64,000 bases of DNA from Tenodera sinensis (taxonomy: Eukaryota; Arthropoda; Insecta; Mantodea; Mantidae): the NCBI GenBank assembly GCA_030765045.1, contig CM060961.1:30351305-30415304 (forward strand). The letters run 5' to 3'. The notes beneath the pieces were generated by a model. That model made no database searches. It saw nothing but the letters and a program-made list of their open reading frames with translations, and was not told the DNA's origin. Both the position numbers and the translations under genes were made by a program. Below, piece after piece: positions 36,409 to 49,024 of this stretch; positions within the stretch are counted from its first letter, which is position 1, and each line of letters opens with the position of its first letter.

Positions 36409-39400
36409 AGATGACCTTGGTTCATCATAACTCCGGCTCATTCTGGCATTCATAATAGATTTGTTGACCGTTTCTGAGAACTTGCTGTGCAAAATGGGGT
36501 GATGAACTAAAGACACGTGTAAACCCCTACAAATGCCTCAATAGGCCCGAGCAATAAGAAATATTGTCGTTCATCTGGTCCGTGCTTTAATAAATTCATT
36601 TGTATAATATATTCTTCAGTACGGAGTACTGCAGGTTTGTGGAAGTCATTTGAAAGCCCTAATACGTAATTAGGGCTGGCAACTGACTATTCATGTAGCT
36701 AGTTGGAGGTTGCACAAATAGTGATATGTTCAAGAGTGACAAGGTTATCAGAGAATCATTGTTCTCTTACTAACATGTGCTAATATTGTACCTGGAATAT
36801 TTTTTCATACGCTGGCTTGGCGGTCAAGCGCTTTCAGCTAAAGAACAATACTAATTGCAATTATGTCCTCGCAAATTCTTTTTGGACCTCAGAAAATGCA
36901 CAGCATGTCATCGGTCTGCTTGAAAATGCTGGTTGCTTACATACTGCCACAAAATCTTCAGGCATGATATTATTTGTCACCTTTTACTGCCCCTGTAGCA
37001 CTTAAGGAACTTGCGGATTTTGCTGTCTTATACTGGGATGTAGTAAATCTGAAGCTGCATTTCCTACCCTATTACCTACTAAAAGAATATACTCTCTAAG
37101 ACTCATAATGTGTAAACTTCCCAATTTTCAAATAAATTGCACTTAATTTTTTTCAGCAGAGCGGAACTGTATTATAAAATATTTCCCCCTCTCTTAATGT
37201 TTTATTTGAGAGGACATTTAAAACCTATCCCACCTGTATTAAATAACCTGCATTCATTACTCATTATCTTAGAAAAGATTTAACATATGCAACTGAAAAT
37301 CTTACAATATACAAGGGGATTCATTCCTTCCAAGTTCACTGATCTACAATAAGTTTTCGGATTAAGTGAGATGTGATTATTTTTTTAATTGTGCTACCTT
37401 TTAATGAAAATGTATCAGCAATTGCTTTTAAGCAGTAACTATGTTATAAGCATCATAGTAGATTTACAGGAACATTGGAGATATTTTTATCATACTAAAA
37501 ATTAATTTAGCTATCGTCAGTAGTGTCGGAGCTAACGGTCATTCATGTCGCAAAATGTGTTTCACAGAAAAAATTGTTCAAAGCAAAAATGGAGAAAACA
37601 AAGTTGCACATAGTGCAGAATTCATAATCTGAAATGGTAGATGCTGTACTTGTTTTGAAAATATATCGAAAGTACAAATATTGTGCTAACAGATATAAAA
37701 TATATAGGTAGATTTATACAATAAAAAGGGTGGTTCAAATAAGATTCTAGAATAAACTAAACTTGTCCTTTTTAGGCAAATAATTCATTCAGCAAATATA
37801 AATCATTAAATAGAAAATTAATATACGAACTTGTGGGCTGTGGTTTAGTGGAGAAAGTCCATCCAGATGTTTCGTTCGACACAGCTTCGTACGAAACGTC
37901 TAAGCGAGTGAGAGAGGTTTAAAGGTCCGTCGACAGCTAGGTCAAAGTCTAAAATCACTCACAAACCGGTGTGGCTAAAGTATGAGAGCTAAAACCAGGG
38001 ATTAAAATGGCAAAAAGTGAAAACATTAAAAATTGAAATCTAAAAGGTTAAAAAATTAAAACAGTAAATAGTTAAAACGCTAAAAACAAACTGTAAAACA
38101 ACATAAATCAAGGTTCATTGGCTGAAACGCTAAAAATCATGACCCAAAGATTAAAATACAAGTTAAATTTGCTTCGCGAATGCAATTTCGACGACGAACC
38201 ACAGCACCTTATCTACGGATACCGGGTCGTCCGCCGAGAACGGATTGCAGGGTAAAACCCAGGCCAACGGATCGGCGCTCTCTAGTATGCGGCGGACAAT
38301 CGAACAAAACGTGCGACACGGAGAGTTGTACGCCGCACGGTGGGCCCAGAGGGACCGGGTCGTTACGCAATAGATGCCCAGTAGTACGTGTGTGAGCGAC
38401 GAAACGTCTGGATGGACATTTTCCACAAGACCACCACGCACAATCCCGGATAATCATTTTCTACTTAATGACACCGGCCATGAAAGCTTACACAATTTGA
38501 TCAAATATAAATCATGTTTAGATAAATGTCCCGAAGACAAATGCAAATATCGTTCTGAAGAAGAATCTTCAGGGTGATTATTATAAGCCTTCAAATCAAA
38601 GACACTTGGAAAAGATTCTTTACCTTTGGAAGTTTTTGAGGAGCTTTGATGTGCATTCCGCCGACCTGGACCATGTTTGGCATCAGTGGTTTTGGATAGT
38701 TTATACTGAAATGGTTGTTGAGAAACAGAACCGAAGTATTGGTCTCCAATTCATATACACTCGGGAGATCTTTGGTCTGATTGAAGTACTTCCTCATGAG
38801 CGCTTCCTGCTTGGGCATATGGTAGAAGTATCTCACTAGGCGAAAACTTATACCAGTTAAAGTGTTCTGCAGGCGCTCCCAAAAGTTCATCTTGTCGCTG
38901 AAATCAAGAAACACGTCTGGGACATGGGCATACGGAGAAGGGTTTCCAAACCAACCATCCATCCAGGGCGATCCTCCATAAGAGCAGATCTGGATGAAAG
39001 GTGCCTTGAATTTGTGCACAAATCCCAATAAACATTCATTAAACGCTGCATCAAGAACGAGGAGATCGTAATGGTTGTCTGAGTGAATCAGCTTCTGAAT
39101 TGAGGAATCCTCCAGCATTATTCGAGAGAGCTTCTCACCCATTGTCCATACCATCATCATCATTTCTGGTATATTCATATCCATGAATTTAAAGGCAGAT
39201 TTTGCACCTGAAATCCAATGGATTGTACGTTATGGGCTGCTGTAAATAACAGTGACTACAGGTGCTTCAGGACATTCGTTACATTGTGATTTATTTGAAG
39301 AGAAACTGACACAGTTCATATTAATTTATTTGCAATATATCACTCACATGCGTGCAGAATTTTAAATTCTTACATCGCAGAGTTTAAGGAGACGATGGAT

Positions 39401-40428
39401 GCTCTTTAAATGCTGTGTAAGATTTAGTAATGCATGAGAAAATATTGCTGTCCCTGATCATACCTTAATAAAATACTCTTCCACTTCTGTAATTCAGATT
39501 CTGAGCAGCAAATATTGGTGTCGCTGATATTATTTACTATTCTGTGCATTGCTTATTAAGTTGTGTGTTACCAAAAGTAAGCAGAGGAAATAGTCATTCT
39601 ACCCAAAAATTCGATGTAACCAGAAATACAGGTATTGGGACACATTGAATCCATTTTAGAAAGACGTACGTTGTGTGTATATTTGTCTATCTTTGAACAG
39701 CATAACTCAAAAACGAAAAGTTTGTCAAATACCAAAATTGGTAATCTTTGGAGTCTTACAAAGATGTCGCATAAAGATTTTCAGGTGGATCTGGCCACCT
39801 CAAAGTGCTCTTTACAAGGAAAACGATTCGTTATTTTGTATCCTCTTAAGATTGGTTTTAACGATCAAGTAAAATACCATATATTTAAATTTTGTGATAA
39901 TAAAATGCATTCTATCGAGACATCCTTGTTGCTGGTTTTAATTTTTAAATTATTACACTTTTGTAAATTGGAAGGTCTTCTTTTTTTTAATTTAAAAGCC
40001 TTTTTATAGCGCCATGCCCTTTAAAAATCTATATTTTTATCTACTGTATTTACAACGAAATGTGTTCATTTGAATTAGAAGTTAATCTGAATAACAAGCA
40101 CTAGCTAGTATAATCAGTTTTCGTAAGAACAATTTGAGTAGAGAAGTCATGTAATATAACGCATGAATTCCTACTTACCCACGGAGCTGGCCGGTGACTG
40201 CAGTTTAAAGTCGATGACATGGGTGGTGTAGTTGGGCAATATCTCGCTCTCAGGAAAGGGGCCATAAACAGTTACCTCATGACCTCTTCGTGCCAGTTCC
40301 TTTAGGAGAGCCGAGTTCACGTACTTGTGACTCCTGCTAATCATGGGAAACACTCCCAGGATTCTGGCACCTTCACCACCAGCGATTAGCACCAGAATTA
40401 ATGTAGGCACCAGTCCTGAGGTCGACAT
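30981..40428 (-). CDS. UDP-glycosyltransferase UGT-B, complete, five coding exons
   Basis: Predicted ER membrane UDP-glycosyltransferase, presumably for detoxification or conjugation of small lipophilic compounds. CDS is join of 40428-40179, 39207-38624, 34476-34254, 33089-32870 and 31272-30981: 1569 nt, 522 residues, intron phases 1, 0, 1, 2 as in UGT-A. Signal peptide about 1-21; likely catalytic His34 (SRSH) and Asp136 (DLLVLDAA). The signature (FITHGG to FGDQ) is at 360-388, with one membrane span at about 479-501. The C-terminus KKKN fits KKxx. N-glycosylation motifs: NYTT, NQTK, NISV, NGTS. The ATG abuts acceptor TTGCTTTCAG, so a 5' UTR intron is likely. No stop or frameshift was seen. 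UGT-C is its close duplicate, exon 5 nearly identical. LINE pieces, a hairpin and an (AT)n tract lie in its introns. Confidence 0.93.
31388..31509. repeat. Hairpin element in UGT-B intron 4
   Basis: The arms 31388-31428 and 31469-31509 are near-perfect inverted repeats (ATCAAAAGCCACACTAATTA against ATCAAAACCCACACTAATTA). They are separated by a 40-bp AT-rich loop. Absent from the aligned position in UGT-C intron 4. Confidence 0.75.
32400..32750 (-). mobile_element. RTE-like LINE 3' end, decayed
   Basis: The minus strand reads KQKWEEHLEERVSKNVLK, a stop, then KSKGKRNIRRTVKGCGWNRT and ICERKKKK. This matches the W-x2-H, G-(K/R)-R-N-I-G-R-P tail found after the RT in RTE-type LINEs. Located in UGT-B intron 4. 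Confidence 0.5.
32870..33089 (-). CDS. UGT-B coding exon 4 (UGT signature)
   Basis: 220 nt; acceptor TGTTGCAG, donor GTAAGT. Codes for HPNVRVFITHGGLLSTQEAL, RGVPLIGIPIFGDQ and NISVSSLSWALDEALHNP. About ten substitutions separate it from UGT-C exon 4. Confidence 0.95.
34254..34476 (-). CDS. UGT-B coding exon 3
   Basis: 223 nt; acceptor TTTTCAG, donor GTGAGC. Codes for DLQDFLDSANDGAIYFSMGS and ends KWLPQRDILA. Arg replaces the Ser of UGT-A and UGT-C after the conserved PQ. Confidence 0.94.
35735..35878 (+). mobile_element. SINE remnant in UGT-B intron 2
   Basis: Headless copy of the SINE at 60310-60545. It shares AGATTGATGG, TCGGTCCAGGACC/TCGGCCCAAGACC and a CAAATGATT end. It sits in the homologous part of the intron, so the insertion predates the B/C duplication. 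Confidence 0.55.
36352..36406. repeat. (AT)n microsatellite in UGT-B intron 2
   Basis: About 54 bp of perfect AT dinucleotides. Confidence 0.95.
37843..38460. mobile_element. LINE C-terminal fragments in inverted orientation, UGT-B intron 2
   Basis: Minus strand 38163-38457 reads RFVAHTRTTGHLLRNDP, then LGPPCGVQLSVSHVLFDCPP, the Cys/His end of an R1/I-type LINE. A short plus-strand copy of its upstream part (GGAGAAAGTCCATCCAGATG) lies at 37855-37890, matching inverted 38385-38430. Confidence 0.55.
38624..39207 (-). CDS. UGT-B coding exon 2
   Basis: 584 nt; acceptor GGATTTCAG, donor GTAAAG. Codes for GAKSAFKFMDMNIPEMM, DLLVLDAAFNECLLGF with Asp136, KMNFWERLQNTL, the glycosylation site in FNQTKDL and PNMVQVGGMHIKAPQKLPK. 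Confidence 0.95.
39565..39935 (+). repeat. R1-rep copy, degenerate, in UGT-B intron 1
   Basis: CCCAAAAATTCGATGTAACC and ACTCAAAAACGAAAAG blocks are present and much diverged. A tail-like piece (GAGTAGAGAAGTCATGT) follows at 40137-40155. Confidence 0.65.
40179..40428 (-). CDS. UGT-B coding exon 1
   Basis: 250 nt from ATG to donor GTAAGT. Signal sequence MSTSGLVPTLILVLIAGGEG, then ARILGVFPMISRSHKYVN, KELARRGHEVTVYGP and LPNYTTHVIDFK. An ATG seven codons upstream lies in the presumed 5' UTR intron and was rejected. Confidence 0.92.
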
Positions 40429-41039
40429 CTGAAAGCAACAAACCACCAACGTGTATAAATGTAATGATTTGAGAAGTATGCATGTCCTAGATAATGGAGT
40501 TGGTACGAAACGAATTGGATTGTGTGGCTGTTACTAAGCACAGCTAACGTTATTATTGTCGCACGCATTACATTAACAACGCTACCTCAAAAGCAGCTTG
40601 TGTTTCTACGTCTTAACAGAAACTGATATAGTTATTAAGACTAAATCTATGTTATCATTATCAATAGAGATCGCATCTTGGTTGGGTCCTTAGTGGAAAT
40701 AAGTTGTCGCAGTATATGGTGACGTCGTAACTCTAGTGTTATCTGTACAGTCGATTGCTGTATACAATGACACATGGATCCTCGTGTCATGAACCGGTCA
40801 CAGCAGGTTAACGTTGCTCTTTAGTTGCCCTTTTCTTTAATTTAAATATGCAGAGTGATTTATGAAGAACGCATCTTTCCTATTCGAAATTCACTCAATG
40901 CCCTAATTTTAGCGCCAAATTAAGCAGAATGTTTTCTAGTTTCGATTGGCTGTCATTAGAACGCAGATGTTCATATTTTGTTCGCAATTGTTAGTTTTAT
41001 TGTTGGCGACTTTTTGAGATCTTGTTCTAGTCAACGTGA
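40429..41039. promoter_or_regulatory. 5' flank of UGT-B, first non-coding exon not located
   Basis: The acceptor before the ATG implies a leader exon and promoter at higher coordinates. I found no convincing TATA box or donor to define them. Confidence 0.25.
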
Positions 41040-42055
41040 AATGGAGTAAACATTAAATGAACGACGCTTCCTTGTAAAGCAATACTGGATTACGACTTCA
41101 TTATTACACCTACTACAAGAGAGAATTTGGTGTTCGAAATCCTCCCCAAAGAAACACAATACCGGGACTGATAAACAAATTGGAAACTGGATTTCTGATG
41201 AGTGAAAAAAGCAAACATCGATTATCTAGGCTTCCCACGGTTGTTGACGTAAGAACACGACTGGAGCAGACACCCAAAAAATCATTAAGACGTTTGTCGC
41301 AGGAGACAGGGTACAGCTAATTAATGTGTCAGAAAGCTGTGAAAAGTGCAGGTCTAAAGGCGTATAGGATTACGGTTGGCCATACTTACAAGAACCTGAT
41401 AAGGATAGACGACTGAATTATCGTCGTTAGTTTCAGGTATTCATTGTGCAAAATCCTGCTATATTGTCCATCACATGGTTCACAGATGAAGCATGGTTCC
41501 AGTTATCCGGCTATGTGAAATCAAATATCTCACGCTACTGGGCCAACGAAAATCCAAGTTATTCATGAAGCATCTATGCACCCGGTTAAAATCGGAGTTT
41601 AGTGCGTAATATCGGTACAAAGAATAGTGAGACCAGTTTTTTTAAAAAAACAATGTGAACACTGCAGATTACCGATGGATTTTCATTGAGTTTTCTGAGC
41701 AACTAGGCGATGTAGAATTAAGTCAAGGATATTTTCAGCAGGACGACCCTACGTGCCATGTATCAAATGAATCCCTGGTAGTAATTGCAAGTTTCTTTGA
41801 CGACTGGGTAATTTCCAGGAACCTGTGGCTATCGAGATCTTCAGATTTGACATCACCGAACTTCCATCTATGAGGTAACTTAAAAGACAGGGTTTATGTC
41901 ACACGTCCCCAGACGTTGGACGATCTTAAGCACGTTACGTAGGAGTTTCAAGCTAACAGAGTCCTCCAATAGGTGACCAATAACATGGAATGAGTTGCTG
42001 ATTTGTGCCTTATGCAGGATAGGGGACATTTTCAACATTTGCTATAGAGGTAATA
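41040..42055 (+). pseudogene. Tc1/mariner-like transposase relic (DUF4817-type N-terminus)
   Basis: Across shifting frames: ERRFLVKQYW, YYKREFGVRNPPQRNTIPGL, INKLETGFLMSEKSKHRLS, LSQETGYS, then FTDEAWFQLSGYVKSNISRY with the first DDE Asp. NLKDRVYVTRPQTLDDLKHV and RGHFQHLL close it. The order is that of a common insect Tc1-like family. Many stops and shifts make it dead. No terminal repeats were identified. Confidence 0.7.
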
Positions 42056-42079
42056 ATTAGTCCATAGTTACACAATTAA

Positions 42080-42265
42080 TTGAAAAGTACATATCTGAAT
42101 CAAACTTTGCTAAAAAATTATTTACCTATATGCTATGGAAAAATTCTGAGTGATATTCATCACAATATAGCAGATAATAAACTTTGGGTTGGCGTAGATG
42201 AAAGCACGGATGTTGCCGGTAGATATGTCGGAAATTTGATTAATGAAGCACTTCAGTGGCTCCTA
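42080..42265 (+). pseudogene. hAT transposase fragment (DUF659-like)
   Basis: Reads STYLNQTLLKNYLPICYGKI, LSDIHHNIADNKLWVGVDES and TDVAGRYVGNLI. The D-E-(S/T)-T-D-x-x-G-R motif is typical of the DUF659 part of hAT transposases. It directly follows the Tc1-like relic; ends are unclear. Confidence 0.6.
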
Positions 42266-42799
42266 TATTACAAGGAACTAATAAAATATGTTAATACATT
42301 GCACATATACTGATAATTTAATCGTCTCCCCATCATGATTTTATGAGCATACACTTCTATCGTTTGCGTGTCTGTACAGCACTGCTCTATGCTTGCGGAT
42401 TTTCATCCTCTGAGCTTCAATCGAAGCTAACGAAACACGTCGCTATAGTTAGTGTTTCGTATACTTTCTGGCTCAGCACAACTAATCCGTTTTTTAGTTA
42501 TACTAGTTGACAAAATTCAACTTTAAAATTTTCGATCACCAAAATGGGTTATCGTTATGTATTTCGACCTGTTAAACATGAATCTGGCATTGGTTTTCCC
42601 ACAGTACCCACATTTTTGTGTAAATGGTAATAGTCACTATTTGATTCTACTCGGCTTTTGTGATGCTTGAACAATATGATTTCGTCTGTAAATGCTAGTA
42701 TATTAACACAAAGACCATGAAATGTTAATGAAATATGTTTTTATGCATATCTAAATTATTTATGGACGTTTAGTGCGCCTCTTAGAAGTGCCGTTAGTA

Positions 42800-44000
42800 C
42801 CCTGCAGTAGTGTCCAACAAGTCAGGCATCATACTTGTTGCACATTGCCCCTGAAGGCGTTGCTCCGGTGTAGATATGGTCTGATGAAATCTTTCCCGTG
42901 TTCATTAGAGACTTGTCTAAGAGCACAAGCAGGCAATTAATTCAAGTGTGAGCGAAGAACGTGCATTTTTAATATGTTACAACCGAGATTACGGTAAAGT
43001 TGTAGCAGTTCGATGACTAGTGCGTCACTATTGTCTGCTCTCCTGTTTCCAAACAAATCAGAACACCGTTTTCTGAAAGAATTCTAGCAATCCAGTTCAA
43101 AAGGGTTCAAAGCTGAATCTATTACAAGAACGAACGGCTTCATAAGTCCAAGTTTTATGTGAAGTGGTGGTAACAAAATGCCTTTCAATTTCACCAATGG
43201 AATGTTTTCTACGAACTTGCAATCAGGTTCTATTTGTGTACTTCTGTTATAGTGACTCTTTCGATCGCGGTTATCCTATTCACAAAGAAAACTGCAATGT
43301 TTTGTATATTAATTGCCAATTACCTTGGAGTCAGCACAGATTTGCCACTTGTGAATATTATATTGAGTTTTATTCAACAATTTCCATTCTGTTGCATGTT
43401 TTCTAATGGTATAAGATACGGGAACAAGAGAATGTACGTTGCTACTATGAAAGAGTATCGCTTTGAGGCTAGTTTTGGAGCCATCACCATTCCACCAGTA
43501 TATGTTTCATTTCCATTGTATTAAATAGACTGTTTACGTCATTACAGTGAGCCTTTCATGACAAAGAATGGTGTGAAGGCAGCCTGACGATGTCAAAATC
43601 AACAAACCCTGGCATCTTTGTTTAGTAAATCCCACTGTTTCAGACGCCAACTCCGAAGATCAGCTTGTGCCTTAGGAAGATTCAGGTCCCTAACAAGATA
43701 ATTCAAATTGTTTTATGTCAGGAGATGTGGCATTATTTCTTCGTAATCTAAATCAGAGCTGGCATTCTCCGTGTCTGTACCTACTAGCTTCGATCTGGAT
43801 TTCATCTTCGAATGATCATGTGTCTGGACGAACGGAAGATGGAATAGCTGGCTTCATGCCCTTCTTCCCTGCTATTTTAACATGAAGAAATAACGATCAT
43901 CTACGTGATTGGTCGGTTGCATCCACATCATCGGAGTAACAAAAGGCATTGCAACTTCACTTGTTTTCTTATCCCAACCATTAAGGCGAGATGAACAGTT
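42800..44000 (-). pseudogene. Decayed member of a repeated arthropod protein family
   Basis: The minus strand reads RLNGWDKKTSEVAMPFVTPM, NHVDDRYFFMLK, then, after breaks, PLVKLKGILLPPLHIKLGLM, KPFVLVIDSALNPFELDC, FGNRRADNSDALVIELLQLY, RNLGCNILKMHVLRSHLN and SNEHGKDFIR. I recognise this order (LGLMKxFV, GNxxAxN, GCNxSxKxHxLxSHLD, SxEHGERFHQ) from a family with many copies in arthropod genomes, probably transposon-borne. I cannot name its superfamily. Several stops and frameshifts. Confidence 0.55.
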
Positions 44001-44437
44001 CACACAGACAATATGTTGTGCCTATTTTGGATCCTGATTACCTAATTTGCATCCGAAATAAAGATCATACAATTTCTTCACTAGGGGTGTTATATGCCGT
44101 CTGCATGATTTAATGGTGTGGTTAAATATATTTGCAATATTTACGGTGTATTGCAATTCTAAATGAATCTTATATAAAAGTATAAGGTATAAACGTAAGC
44201 AAGATTGGTTAAATGAATAATTTCATTGGAGGAAGATGATTAAGAGATATGCGTAATAACCAGCATATAAAGAAAACGATGTCCCATGTTTACCTAATGA
44301 TCGCGGCTGTATGCAGTAAACTACAGCATATCCACATTAGAGGATACGCAAATGCTTTGTTATAATTAACGCATTAAAACGCTTCTAATATAATATTACC
44401 ACTGTATTCAATATTCTTTTTTTTATAGTAAAACATA

Positions 44438-44975
44438 TACCGGTTGGAAGGAAACTTATTACATTCCTTCTAATATGTGCTTCATAAAAACATTAGAAAC
44501 AAAAAGTCTGGTGGCATTTTATTTGTTCAGTAGATTTCGAGCAAATAAATGGTTTTGTTCCAAATTGGAAGGGTAATTCCACAAGAATGTACCAAGGTAA
44601 TAGTTTGCTACTCGTAGGATGCATAGAGTAGCTTATTTTTGACATAGTTTCGGTAGTAATTGTGGGACATCACACAGGGATTCGAAATAATTAATCACTT
44701 AAAAGAATTAACGGAATATTCCGAGCAGCTTTCTCAGACGTGAAGTAACTCGCTAACGTTGTGTTGAGGTTGGTCACGGATTTGAACCGGTTTCTGGATG
44801 TAAACGTGTCGGTCGCTGGCAAACACGACGTAGGGTGGTGTAATGTTTTCGGAGATAACGATTCTGATTGGCCTACACTTGCACAGTAAAAATGGAAGGA
44901 CACAGCATGGTATTTGTTTACGTTCACGACTCTCGCCACAGCGGTGTTTGTTTACCTATGTACTGACCTATAGTC
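44438..44975 (+). repeat. Dispersed repeat family G (plus copy)
   Basis: Starts near GGTTGGAAGGAAACTTATTA, includes TGTGCTTCATAAAAACATTA, ATGCATAGAGTAGCTTATTT and AATAATTAATCACTTAAAAG, and ends GGTGTTTGTTTACCTATGTA. Parallel to 63488-64000. Confidence 0.8.
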
Positions 44976-45182
44976 GCCGTATGAATGAGAGCGGTTGCGC
45001 AGAAGATCAATATTCAACGACGTCACAGTCACGTGTTTTCTAGCCAATCAGGAGCAGTCTGTTTCAGAGCACGAGTGAAAGTACTTGCCTACCGTTTAAC
45101 AATGAAATTAAATAATTCCGAGCAATAACCCCACTCCATTGTGTGATAGTGAGTTCGTTAAGAGTTGTGAAGATAGCAAAAG

Positions 45183-45570
45183 AAAATATCTGATGTGTTA
45201 CGCTCACACGACTTTCTCTACTCTTGTACTAACCATTCCTACAACCTCTTATTCCTTTATCTTCGTATTAGTTGAGATAAGCATTTGCAGAAATTATCTT
45301 ATTGCTTATCTCCTTGTAGCTGTAAGGGGAATATGGGAATACAGTAAGCTTTGAGCGATAGTGAAATCTTTTAAAGCTTTCAAACCCTTTCTCTTTGCAT
45401 GGTTAACATATAAAAAATTGAATAACGATCTTCCATTTGACAGAAATATAAGCTCTCCAAAACTCACTCAAATAACAAGCCATACCTCCGAAATGGTTCA
45501 CTCTACAAAATATTTTATTTCGACACAAACTGCGTATTTTAGCAAAAGCTACATTTTTTGTATTGAAACA
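45183..45570 (-). repeat. R1-rep tail plus part of a unit
   Basis: The plus strand shows the complement of the tail end (GACTTTCTCTACTCTTGTAC at about 45210), the CTCCTTGTAGCTGTAAGGGG block, then GAAATGGTTCACTCTACAA from the unit. Confidence 0.75.
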
Positions 45571-46510
<940 letters not shown>

Positions 46511-47247
46511 AAAGACCAGGTTCCTTCATAATTCCAATTTTCACCAAAAGAAGCGTTCAACTACTCCATAACTTAAATGGCTTTATTAACCACAGTGGAG
46601 CCATTGTTGTATCAGTTTTAATTGGCTACTGTGGTCACGAAGTACAATTTCGCCATTAGGATTCCAAACAAACCGTGGAAACTAATGTAGCTCTTAAAGA
46701 AGAAGCATGTTTCTTTGCTTTAAGCCTAATCTAAGCAGATTTTAAACTAGAACATGATAAGTCGAAATCAGTGTTTTATTCTCAGATTTAATACATTTTA
46801 AATGCTGCGGTTAATATTTAAAGCTTGGTACATATGCAAGTCAAAAACTATTTCAGTTCTTCTTGCTCCATTATTTTTATGCTTTCAAACCGAGGTGTTT
46901 ATTGCCTTATTCAATATATTAGTAGACTATGAAACTAAAACTTCTTCAAACAATTCAGATGTTAAGCTGTTTCGTTGGCTATTTAAGGAATACAAATAGG
47001 ATTTTAAAAATGTGAGATTGCAAATTTATTGGAATTTAACTGGATGCTGCTGCTATTCTGAAATGATACTGAAGGATTAAATCTACTGCACTTCCACAAT
47101 TTGGCGGTAATGTGCTATTCATATAAACATCTCAGTTTTCCATCTACTTTATATTAATCAATACATAAATACCTGTTTAAACTCACAACTTCTAGATAAC
47201 TCATTATTCTTATGTTTTGAGATGTTAAAGATGATTCTGTTCTTTTT
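46511..47247. other. Intergenic, no gene recognised
   Basis: Only short frames with no family similarity. Confidence 0.4.
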
Positions 47248-48119
47248 ACTTTCTCTACTGGTAAGTAGGGGAAGTATTGTATTCCACCCAAAAATTCGAT
47301 GTCGAGATTTCACCGGAAATATATGTTTTGAGGCCCCCTAAATCCAAAAAAAAAAAAAAAAAAGCATTTTTAGAAACAGGTCCGTGTGTGTGTCTCTGTG
47401 TGTCAGTCTGTCAGTCTGTGGACAGCATAGCTCAAAAACGAAAAGTCGGTTAAAAACCAAAGTTGGTATTTAAGTTTAATGTCTTTCAAGGATGTGACAA
47501 GAAGATTTTGAAGAAAATAGCCCCACCCTAAACTACCCTTTACATGGAAAATTTTTCGAAACTTTTGATTTTCTAGAAAATGGCTCTAACGATTTTGATT
47601 AAAATGTCACATGTTTGAGATATTTTTATGACAAATGAAATGTATATCTTGAAATTTCTGTCTATAGCCCCTGTATTCGTATTTACTCTGGACGACTTTT
47701 GCATAACTGGTAAACCGTTAGAGATAGACCAAATCATACTATACAAAAATGTAGATCTTGCTAAAATACACAATTTATGTCTCAATAAATTTTCTTGTAA
47801 AGTGAACCATTTCAGAGATATTCCTTTGTTATGTGTGTGAGTTTCGGAAAACTTAGAACTTTCATGAAAAGGATCATCGTTCATTTTTTTATATATTAAG
47901 TGGGCAAAGGGAACAGAATCCCAAAGCTTTTAAATCGTTTGACTATCGCACAAAGCTTACTGTATTCTAATATTCCCCTTGTACCTACAAGGAAATAAGC
48001 AATAAGAAAATTATACAAATGTTTATCTTAACACGAAGAAGATATAGGAATAAGAGTTTGTAGGAATGGTTAGTACAAGAGTAGAGAAAGTCATGTAAGT
48101 GCAACACATCCGATTTTTT
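47248..48119 (+). repeat. R1-rep, single unit plus tail, full length
   Basis: About 870 bp, from ACTTTCTCTACTGGTAAGTA to GAGTAGAGAAAGTCATGTAA and GCAACACATCCGATTTTTT. Contains a short GT/CTGT tract near 47385-47420. Confidence 0.85.
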
Positions 48120-49024
48120 CTTTTGTAATATTCATACAGAAAACAAATGAATCATTCCTCAAATAGTTATTCTGACAGCTCAATCGCCAATATTTAAAGA
48201 AACAAAAGTAAATAGTTCTGAAACGGTTAATCCTATGAAGAAAAACATACGACAAAATGTGTTTTAATGTGAAATGCATTTACCCTTCAATAAGACTTCT
48301 TTTGTTTAATTGTTTCTGAGTTATACCAGATTCTTGTAGAATACGGAGTGCTTATAAGAGCATTTCAGGAAAGTTAAAAATACCATAATTTGTTTTTCAT
48401 TCGCAACGGCTCTAACATTTGGGTTGAGATAATTCACTCTTTCCCTTCCATCCTTAGAGGACCTTTATGTATGAGCTTTGCTCTTTCTGCAACTTTTCTC
48501 TATTGAGCTATGCAGCTCACAGACTATATATCCACTAAACTCTGGACCACTTGCTAGGCGATTGTTATATTTGACTTACCTAGGGTTCCGGGTAGATGGA
48601 GTAAAAAGGATAAATCAAATTAAAATTAAAATAATAAAAGTCCTACACTACTGTCAAACTACATAAACATATTGTTTGGACGAAAAATTCGTAATGGCAC
48701 AGACAACTGTACTGATTGCTACACATTTTAGTTATTACTTAAAGAAGTTTCATGTTAGTAATACCAAGTAAATGAATACTAGATGGAAATTTCGTTTAGT
48801 CTCCATAAGAGTAATGTTTGGAATGCTCATGGGAGGTGGGCGTGTCCACTCCAGTGGGCGCCCTGTTGTTAATAAAGCCACTGTACTATAAACTTCTACC
48901 AGACAGCTCTTGTGATAAGGAATCTTTACGACCTCTTTGAAATATACCTATTTCATGTTTATGATACTGTACAGCAATTAGATCGAATTTTATTGATTAT
49001 AAATTCGAATTATAGAACAAAAAA
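48120..49024. other. Intergenic, no gene recognised
   Basis: Nothing beyond short frames; an AATAAA without context is near 48872. Confidence 0.4.

Noticed and set aside
40429..40449. Upstream ATG giving UGT-B seven more N-terminal residues
   Set aside because: It lies before a strong splice acceptor, and the shorter start gives a normal signal peptide. UGT-A shows the same arrangement.
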